A stretch of 64,000 nt of DNA from Litomosoides sigmodontis. Lineage: Eukaryota > Nematoda > Chromadorea > Rhabditida > Onchocercidae. A model generated the notes under the pieces. The model saw only the letters and a program-made list of their open reading frames with translations, had not been told where the DNA came from and did no database searches. The stretch spans positions 5,553,001-5,617,000 of the forward strand of contig OY718807.1 of assembly GCA_963070105.1 (NCBI GenBank), given 5' to 3'. Shown one piece after another: positions 55,701 to 64,000 of the stretch. Each line of letters begins with the position of its first letter. Position 1 is the first letter of the stretch. A program made the translations under genes and the position numbers.

Positions 55701-58183
55701 TTGTAAAACTAACTATCTTTAGGAGAATTCAAAAGAATAGTTAACAACGGGTGAGAGCTGAATTCCTCTCTGGTTTATTGTTCGGGTAGTGCAACTGCAA
55801 GAATCTGTTGACTGTGGTGACACGGTGGTCATGAATTCATCTAAGATTCCAGTTTTCAGTATAATTAGATATATGAAAGAGTTCAAAAAAGCTAGGCATA
55901 TTACCAAATGAAAAGAAAAATTTCAAAAATTTTTCGAAGGCATAAAAAGTGTCATTCGACAATTTAGGATGAACTTTTTTACTATTGGAATTGAGGAAAC
56001 TGAGTTTTCCATAGCAAATTCAAAGGACAGAACAACAATCATCGGAGCAACTTTTCCTTTCATCTATCTTGAATTCCTATGTAAATTGTATTCAAAGCCA
56101 TCGATGAGTCATCCCTTCAAATAACCTGCCAGGATGAAATATTGGAGGGAAAGGAGGTGAGAGGTTGTGGAAGAGGAGAAGAACTGGTAGGATTCAAGGA
56201 CACCACCGATCGGTATGACCAGCAACCTCTAATCTATCGATTAAAAATCAATTTTTTTTGCGAGCGATTCAGTTCTGATTAATGTCAAAAAGAAAAATTC
56301 TTGCCGTCCTGTCTTTCTGCTTATTGGTCAATAATTTTCGTCCGTTTAAGATTATTCATTTACCGGTATTTCATGCCTACCAGTCCCACTTGTTTGCAAA
56401 TTTTAAATTTCAAAATATCATTCGTAAATTGTAATTTAAGAGTTATGGAAAACAAAATTCCGATTTTCTTCGACGTTGTGCAACAATGTAGAAAGAATGG
56501 TATTACTTTCAGGTGAATTCTCAATAAATTCAACGCAACACGCCATCTTAACTTAAAGCTTATTATTAGTTGATTATACTGTAACGTATAGCTCCGTACG
56601 TGATAATGAGGAAGTCATTCATCCATCCACCTTTATGAGAAATGGTTGTTTACGAAAAGCACAAACGTTTCATTGCAATTTCGTGCAGTGTAAACAAATG
56701 TGAAATAATTCCCGACGTCGTACCAGACATTTGCGATGGCAATCAATGAGTACTAAAAATTTCAATTGTACAGGTAAGATAGGAAGTGGAGAGAGAGAGA
56801 GAGGGAGAGGAAAAGATTTCCTCCTTCGATTCAGGAAATAGAATAGTTCCATTAATTAATGGTACAAATAAATAACACAATGCCTAAATTCGAAGTTTAC
56901 TAAATGAACTGCTAATTGATCACCGATATGATAGCAGAAAATCAATTTTTTCGATGGGGAAGATGAGCAAGAGCATTTGAGAAAAGTGACCAACAAGTAG
57001 GTGACTCGTAATCCAGGTATTACTGTTTACAATAACGCTAACAATTAAATGTTGACCTTTGAACGTGCAGCGGCAGATGGCAGATGTTTGACGCCACTTT
57101 CTCTCTCAGGTAAAATGTCCATCTGCATCTTTCTATTAAGCTTATTAACAATATTTCAGCTATCAATTAAGCTATTAAGCTTATTAACAATATTTCAGCT
57201 TTCAGCTGTACTGAGCAAAATACTTTCGATGCAATATTTCAATTTAGTAGTTCAATTTCTGTTGATTTGTCCAATTTGTGGTAATTCTGATGACAAATGC
57301 ATAAATTGCTGATAACACGTTGATAAAGAAGGATATGAGAGGTATGACGTCGAGATTTATGATAATCTTTTCGCACTGCAATAGCAATGCGTCACATCCC
57401 ACGTTGCTTTCAACCACATTTTAGATCAATTGAAGCATGAAATAATTCAAAGGGAAATCGACAACGCTACAACGCATCAGCCTTCAGTATTAAATGATAT
57501 CACTGATAGCACAGGCTATATAGTCCATAATGTTAATTAATGTTACTCCACAATTAATATCACCACGCCGAGAGTTTTACACTTAAATGTACCTTTTTCA
57601 TCAATCCTTTTCTGATTCAAGTTTTTCATAAAATTAGTTTTAAAAGTGATCACAAAAACTTTCATAACAGTTGCTGAAAATGGGTAGATTCGAACATCTG
57701 ACATAATTTTCCTCAATTATTCGAAAAATCAGTTTCATGCAAATGTAAGATTTTATCGTTTCAGTTAAATTAAACCTGAAGAGCTAAACTAACTTCGAGT
57801 TCCGGTATAGCGAGAAGGTGGCGCTCCGTGTTATAGATACTACTACCATAGCCTAGGAAATACTCAACATGTTGTCGAGTGGAGCATTGCGGTAGTAATA
57901 ATGATTCTGTTAAGAAGTGCTCCTGACGTGCGGCACTAGCAGTAAAAGCAGTTCGATCATCCGAAATGCTATCCGTCGACAGGAGCGCCTTAAGCGATTC
58001 TATTGATGACGCCGATTCCATGGCAGCAGGACCAATTGATGTTGTAGCTGAAGTTGCACCAGAGCTTATGCTATCAATGTCATTTACCGATGAAGCGTCA
58101 TCCTTCCGATTCACGTCTACCGACGCCTTATTCTTTTCATCTTTTCCATTTGAAAGAAGCAAACGCCATGCTAACAGTAACGC
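52797..58183 (-). CDS. ajm-1: Alternative 5' exons of the ajm-1 locus (or a gene overlapping its start)
   Basis: Four exons with clean splice signals and one long frame each. A, 58183-57776, phase 0 to 0, Ser-rich (ALLLAWRLLLSNGKDEKN at its start). B, 55509-55005, phase 0 to 1, Ser/Pro-rich with VPPPPPPF. X, 53850-53708, phase 0 to 2. C, ending at 52797, with two acceptors at 52945 and 52932. A-B-C through the first acceptor and A-X-C through the second both stay in frame. C then ends in phase 0 (EQLAATEW), while the next exon (52278) reads in its long frame only after phase 2, so the connection to the core is off by one unless an exon or a base difference intervenes. No ATG was found for exon A, so its start lies further right. 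Confidence 0.55.
54662..54973. repeat. 33-bp perfect direct repeat, two copies 279 bp apart
   Basis: Copies at 54662-54694 and 54941-54973 begin TTTTCTTATGAAACAAATGA. Beyond the identical part the flanks are similar (TCCCGGGAACACTG near the first, TCCTAAGAAAACAGTG near the second), so a longer segment was duplicated and has diverged. The second copy lies just past the donor of exon B in the ajm-1 locus. Confidence 0.85.
57133..57200. repeat. 29-bp perfect direct repeat, two copies
   Basis: Copies at 57133-57161 and 57172-57200, each starting CTATTAAGCTTATTAACAAT, are separated by 10 nt. They lie inside the ajm-1 intron between exons A and B. Confidence 0.9.
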
Positions 58184-61100
58184 CTGAAAATTCCACAATT
58201 CGATGAATTCAGTTTAGAACAATCACACATGCTTTGCAACATGCCTCACAAGTAATATTAGAATATAAAATTTTTCGAGCTCTTTACGCTTCCTCTCCTT
58301 GAAGAAAGAAAAGGTGAGGACATGGGAAAAAGGAAATAAAAACCTTTCAAACTTGAAACAAACAAAATAAATCAGAAAGGGTTAAAAGTTTTTAGAGCTA
58401 CACATTTTGGAACTGAGTGCTCACTAAAATCCTATTGCACTTTAGTTTATTAATCAATTTCAATTAATCATCTGTACCTACCAGTTATTTTTGTTACTGA
58501 ACTTCTGGAATAAATTATAATTAATATGCAAAAACTTGGTAGAAAATGAAACATGATTTTCAAAAAAATTAGGAAATATTTTTCAAAATATGAGCAGGCT
58601 GAATCATAGAAGGATGACATATTACGTGCGAAAGTTTTTTTTTTCAGTTTTCAGATTCATAATGCTTTTTCATTTCAAACCCAAATAGTTTAAGCTTCAA
58701 ATTCTTGCTATTTTCACATTTCCTAAATGTATAATTTTTTTTTGCAAAAAAAGCGAAGGCAATGAAACAGCTATCGAATGGGAATTGTTGTAAGCAAATT
58801 TGAGTTGTGACTGAAATCTACAGGAAAATAAAAAAAGCAGTAGCGAACAAAAGCACAATTTCCCATTTAAATGAAAAATTATAAATAGAAAAGATGAAAG
58901 GCATTGTTCCGCCGGCTATTGCAGCAGTTATAACTTACAGAGACGAAATCAAACAGCAACATTTGTGCCTGGCGCTATACATCAAATAAACCAATTATAA
59001 AAATAATTTAGCTAATTTAGACACTAATTTAAACTTTTAAGGCTGTTGAAAATTAAATGCGGCAATTCCAATTGTAATTAGGTTGCTAAGTAGAGAAGGT
59101 TGTTATTTAGCCAACTTGGTTGAAGTAGAAATAAGGCACAAGCGTTAGTTAAATGGGCATGAAATTTGAGGAAGAATTAAAAGTTTAATTAATTATCCCC
59201 AATTAATTGATGATTTCTCACCTATCAATTTTGACATTTCTTATCAATGCGCTCACTGTCACTATCACAGAGGACTTTTAACTTACTTCACTGAAATCGG
59301 TTAAAAGTAAAATTTTTGCAAATGCGGAACACATGCAGAAGTGTATAAACAATGTGATGGAAGTAATGGATTTTATAATTAGTACAGAAAAAAGCTAATG
59401 AGTAAAAATGTGAGAGGATTTCATTTCAAGAAAATGAAAAATAATTAATGGATTTAAATGAAATGCTCGAAACGAACAAAATGACAGCTATCAGAAAAAA
59501 AAACCTCTCCAAAGAGTGTTGAAAATTTATGAGAATTCGGATATAATAGAGAAAACGAACGAATGGAAACGAAAAAAAACATTTTCATGGAAAAAATTCA
59601 TAATGAAAATAGTAAATTTCAATAACTTCAACTAACCAGTTTCATCATCGTATCAGTGACACTATCGCATTAGTAACGGAAGAGCAGACTTTACATTGGG
59701 AAGAAAAAAGACAAAAGAATGAATTTAATATCGAAAAAAATTTGACGAAAAAATTTTCCGATCTTTCCTACGATGATGGAAACGAATGCTTTCATGAAAT
59801 AGGGTACATGCACTGTCACAATGAAGGAAAAAAGGCCAACGATAAGTGGAAGGAAGTGAGGAAGGAGTGAAGAGTTCCGCTAATTGCGTTTTTGTACTTC
59901 CACAATTTAGAACCGTTCATTAATTGCACGAGAAATCCTTCTTTGTAAAATTTCACAAATGTAATTAAGGAACTTTTGTGAGGTTTATCAGTGATGTGAA
60001 ATTGAAAGATTTCATGGCATTTTTTGTTGCTTCAAATTTTCAAATTTGAATTGTCGCAATAATATTGAAAACTGAAATAAAAATCTAAATTTTTGGATAA
60101 AATAATGACAACAACCAGTATTATTTGAAATTATTGCAGCAAAATGAAAACTGAACTTTGAGGATTTTTTCAATTATTAAAAATAAGGGCGAACGCATTA
60201 TTACTTTTTCATAATATTGTCAGCAACATTATTGATGCTAATGCTATTCTAACGGTCGTTATCACTTTCATCATTTCCTATATTCCATCCGAGCTTCCAC
60301 ACACATTAAAAAAACCTTCTAATCAGTTTATCAGCGTTACGAACTCCACTCCTCCCTTATCACTGCAACAACAAACGAGAAGAAGAAGAAGGGAAAACAA
60401 CTGTATTAAAGCGAACAATAATTAAAACTAAATTAAAAAAAATGACCAAAGCAGAGACCATGCGATGGAAGAAGAAGTAGAGGAATTGAGAAGGATTAAA
60501 AATACTTTTTCGTTATCAATCCTTCGACAATGGTGATTTATTTATGACATTGAAGTGGATAGGAGTGAGGAAGAGGGATAATTCCGGAGCAGGACATCGC
60601 GATGGTTAAACAGTTATTTCTAACTTCACAGAACGAAACGCTCTTTAATTGTTCGCTTTTTCAGAGACAAAATAAAGTAGAACAAGGCATTGCAGAAATC
60701 TCTGTGCTGCATTAGCTTAGTGCTGTAAAACCAGAAATAATGTAATTGACAGTGTGACGGGGCTCAATCTGCTGTTCAAAAATGTTTCTAAAACAAATGC
60801 TCACGTGAAAATTTCCACTCAAGAGGATTTAAGCCTAAATTAGCCCACGATAGCTAATCTTTCAAAGCACACAGCATCCATGTCCGCTTGATGGCTTTTG
60901 ATAGAACAGATATATCACGTAGAGAGCAATTTCCTTTCCTCCTTCACTTAAAATTGTTGAGAATGGAAAAGCAATGCGTTGAAAAATTCAATAATCGATA
61001 AATTTATTAAAATTTAGTTCTCCGTTACACCACAGAGGAAGTGATGAAAACATGTTCTTCTTTCTCTTTAAATGTAAGAATTTCATATTTAATTTGGTAA

Positions 61101-63129
61101 AATTTATTTTTCAATCTTTAAAATTAATTCTAAGAAATTAAAAGGCTTATCTCAAATGAAGAGACGGGAAAAATGTTACAAAGGTTGCGCGTTACGAGCT
61201 AAAATGAAAATTTGGTGATAAAATTGATATTAGCAAATTTCATCACTGCTCGAAATTGGTGGAAAAGAGTTGGGTGAAGACGAGAATGCGAAGAAAATTG
61301 CAAATTGGCTTAGAAAAAATGAATGATGTGTGAAGGTGGAGGTCACCGTCATCATTTCTCTTAATGTAACCTAAATGTAACGAACGTCTTCGTGTATCAT
61401 CATATTTGCTGGGAGGAAAGAAAAAAAACATCGGAAGGAAAGAGTGAAATAAAAAGTTTGGTGATAATTCTTCTATTACTTCAATTCACATCATTCTCTC
61501 CACCAAAGATCATTCATTGTCTTCCTCAACCACAAATGGATCAAAGGATTTTGCTTTCGAATCCAATTTCTCATCTTTCGTTTGTTGGGAGCGGTTTCCT
61601 TCCAGTTTCATATCTCCTCATCTTTCTTCGTCTTCCTGTCAAGAAAAAAATGCCAACGTTGACCGCCCTGTCTTACACCTTCAGTAATTCCGAAAGCACA
61701 CGTCGGATTCTGCTGGAACATATTCATGAAACATGCATGAATTGAAAGCATATTTATCCTTTTGCAACTCAATTGTAGATGACAGCAAACTTAAAAGAGT
61801 AGCATAATATAGTTGGATACTGCTGAATCGATTGCGTATGTCTCATGAAATCAAAGAATGCAATTAACACCTTACTCTAGACATAGGAACACCTAAACAT
61901 AGTAGAAGAATCGTTAGTTTCCTTTGAACATGCAAGACAACATTTGACTCCTTACTTTCAAATTTTTTTTCAAAATAAAGAAGGGGAATAGAGAATAAAA
62001 ATTGAAGGTTAAAGGTCAACAGCTAAAAAAGTACCAAGTCCAATGGATTGAATAAAGTTAATTGTTAAAGATCGATAGTTGACGAAATTATATCATGTTA
62101 AAATTAATTTCACACAGTTATTGAAAGGATGAAAGGTCAGACTCCAAAGATTAACGTTCAAAAGAAGATTGGAAAGATAAATGACCAAAGACAAAAATCG
62201 GAGAGAACGGAAACTAAAGGTCAAAAAGATCGGAAGGTCGAAAATCAAGAACTGTCAAAGATTAAAGACTGAAGTGCAAAGCTGAACTTTAAAAAGCGGA
62301 AGGCTATCACTTCTGATCCAATTAGCTCTCTCTCTCTCTCTATATATATGTATATATATTCTCTATCTCTGTCCCTTCGGATTTCTTTCAATTCAAAGAA
62401 TAGCAAAGTTGCGCTTTCACGTTACAAATTCACTCATTAAATTATATTTTTGAATAATTCCGATGATTTATCAAACATTTTTAAAGTTCCTTCGGGGAAC
62501 CTAATGGATATTTATTATGCGACGGTTTTTGTCGCTATTTGCATAAAGTAATGCATACTTTCAACATACCGTAAGTTAATGTTAATAACCTAATGTTAAT
62601 AACTCGATATTTTTTTAAAAAAATGTTAGACATTTATTAATGAAAGGAAGATTGGACAATTTTGCTAAAGATTAAATTTCCTTAACAAATTTAATTTTCT
62701 TGACAAATTTAACATTTTAAGCTTACTTTTTTTAGCTATAAAATTTATCATTTCAATTCGTAAAAAAAATCTTGCGTATGTTACTTTCAAAAAATTCGAA
62801 CTAACGGTAAAAGCCGCCACAATAACATCAATGAAGTTGCTGAAAGGCTTTTGCGCTGCTGTCGTATGTGCTGACGATGATAATGGCCCTGAAAATTTAA
62901 CATTGACATCAATTTCGAAATTTCACAAAAAATATGTGTTCGATGAAATGGCATATATCATTTCCAAAAGTTGTCATTTCAAATATGAAACCTTCGATGA
63001 AATTTTTGTGCCAAATTTCAGACATTTTTCTAAGGGTAATTTTGCTTGAATGTATGCTTCTTCTTCAGACATGAAAATTTATACTCGAAATGTAAAGTGA
63101 AATGAGATTGGTTGCGATAAATAAAATAC
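58184..63129. other. Long intron or intergenic region within the ajm-1 5' area
   Basis: Nearly 5 kb, strongly AT-rich, with no secure exon. Two weak items are noted: a four-codon ATG-ATG-AAA-CTG followed by GTTAGT on the minus strand (59648-59637), which matches the phase of exon A, and a plus-strand frame at 62831-63049 with a hydrophobic start. A (CT)n(TA)n tract lies at 62326-62359. Confidence 0.45.
62326..62359. repeat. (CT)n(TA)n compound microsatellite
   Basis: CT units up to about 62341 run into TA units with one TG interruption. Confidence 0.9.
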
Positions 63130-63235
63130 CTGAGTCCGAAGTGGAATTTGCTGTTAGCGGTAGTTCCGTAACGGAAGGAAGTTGTTGTCGTTGAGGGCTA
63201 CTTGTAAGCACAAGTGGTCTTTCCGATGTTGACAT
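63130..63235 (-). CDS. ajm-1: Probable first coding exon of an ajm-1 isoform
   Basis: ATG at 63235-63233 opens a clean 35-codon frame (MSTSERPLVLTSSPQRQQLP, then a Ser/Thr-rich end) that stops at CTCAG|GTATTT in phase 1. Phase 1 cannot splice to exon A (58183) without a stop, but does fit exon C through its acceptor at 52945, the proline-run exon (50397) and the exon at 46083. It therefore looks like an alternative promoter and start for the large minus-strand locus. It could instead belong to a gene whose next exon I did not find. Confidence 0.5.
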
Positions 63236-64000
63236 AATGTAGCTCGATCTGCCTTATTTAAGCATTAAATCAAATTGCCAAAACCTCGAATGTCGTCAGT
63301 GATTCATGCTGTTTGCTTGTGGCAGTTAAATCTGACGGCATCATAAATTTAAAGATAAGAGGTCAAGAAGGTCAAGCTTGGGAATTAAATTTTGCTTAAA
63401 ATTTTGATCGAAAGAAGTCTAGAAAACAATCGGGCGAAATAATTCTGCTTTCGTTAAAATAGCATTCCAATTTCAAGTGAAATTAGGTGTAGTAATCAAG
63501 TCAAATGATCTTATCAGAATTTGCATACTAAGCAGAACAATAATCTGTATCATATATAACACCGATCTTATCAGAACCATAAACTACATCAAACAGGAGT
63601 AACATCAAAAAGCTAACACAAACCAACTCACATTCACTTAGATTCGTTGAGTAAAAATTCAAACTTTTGTTAGTTTTCTAATTTTCGAGTGAGTGAATTT
63701 AGCACAATTTCGAACGTTGGGAATTGTCAGAAACCTTCTCGACGAGAAATACGGTGCAGTTCGATCTCATTCACACGCAACTGATGCCAGCCATTTTGAA
63801 TTTATAATTCATTTTGTAGATGCATGCATGCATATTCATCTGATATACACACTATCTAAGTGTCTAATTGAACTTCCTCTATTGAAAATGACGACGAGGA
63901 ATGCGTGAACGTACGAGACACGGACGACCTTGAATCATCGGGTCGAGCGCGACACTTCGACGAAACGCTTTGTTTTGTCCTAATTGCATTAGTAATCTCA
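63236..64000. promoter_or_regulatory. Upstream flank of the rightmost minus-strand exon
   Basis: No exon recognised. By position it would hold the distal promoter of the ajm-1 locus (inference); no specific promoter element was identified. A plus-strand open frame at 63693-63908 has no family signature. Confidence 0.35.

Noticed and set aside
57133..57200. Repeat-spacer-repeat pattern that could suggest a CRISPR unit
   Set aside because: Only two copies, a 10-nt spacer and a eukaryotic intron context.
57680..57700. GATTCGAAC-like word resembling a tRNA T-loop on the minus strand
   Set aside because: The flanking bases form only a 4-bp stem, and no acceptor, D or anticodon arm could be placed around it.

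Overview
The window is nuclear DNA of a nematode, most likely a filarial or other spirurid worm (inference). It is AT-rich, the genes are cut into many short exons with mostly TTTCAG-type acceptors, introns are small to medium, and the largest locus encodes an AJM-1-like apical-junction protein, a family best known from nematodes. The tandem pair of cystathionine beta-synthase catalytic modules also fits a nematode. No bacterial operon, CRISPR array, tRNA, rRNA or intact mobile element was found. Gene models below were built by eye from splice signals, reading phase and remembered family sequences. Exon phases agree across every junction except those noted.

Left part, plus strand: the C-terminal 897 residues of UDP-glucose:glycoprotein glucosyltransferase (1-6033), mitochondrial ribosomal protein L23 (7299-8302), a complete PrimPol primase-polymerase (9146-12510), then two head-to-tail genes for PLP-dependent cystathionine beta-synthase-type modules (14202-17161 and 17439-21438). 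The first module has a changed PLP phosphate-binding loop; the second has canonical motifs. A SWEET-type sugar transporter (21714-23261, minus) converges on the second one, with only 275 bp between the two stop codons.

Middle: 23262-31116 is mostly non-coding. It holds short repeats and one weak two-exon candidate (26150-28456, plus). Dr1/NC2-beta, a histone-fold transcription repressor, follows at 31117-32447 (plus).

Right part, minus strand: one very large locus (33591 to 52244, with further 5' exons out to 58183 and probably 63235) encodes an AJM-1-like protein. From N to C terminus it has a 15-residue proline run, a roughly 500-residue charged coiled coil, a serine-rich region, a MYND-like zinc finger and a conserved C-terminal domain. 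The 5' part shows several possible starts, two apparently mutually exclusive exons and a pair of acceptors 13 nt apart that restores frame for each.

The genes have unrelated cellular jobs (ER glycoprotein quality control, mitochondrial translation, replication-stress tolerance, transsulfuration and H2S, sugar transport, transcription repression, epithelial junctions). Points most worth checking: PrimPol in a nematode, the altered loop and possible fusion of the CBS pair, the alternative 5' architecture of ajm-1, and the use of GC-AG introns.
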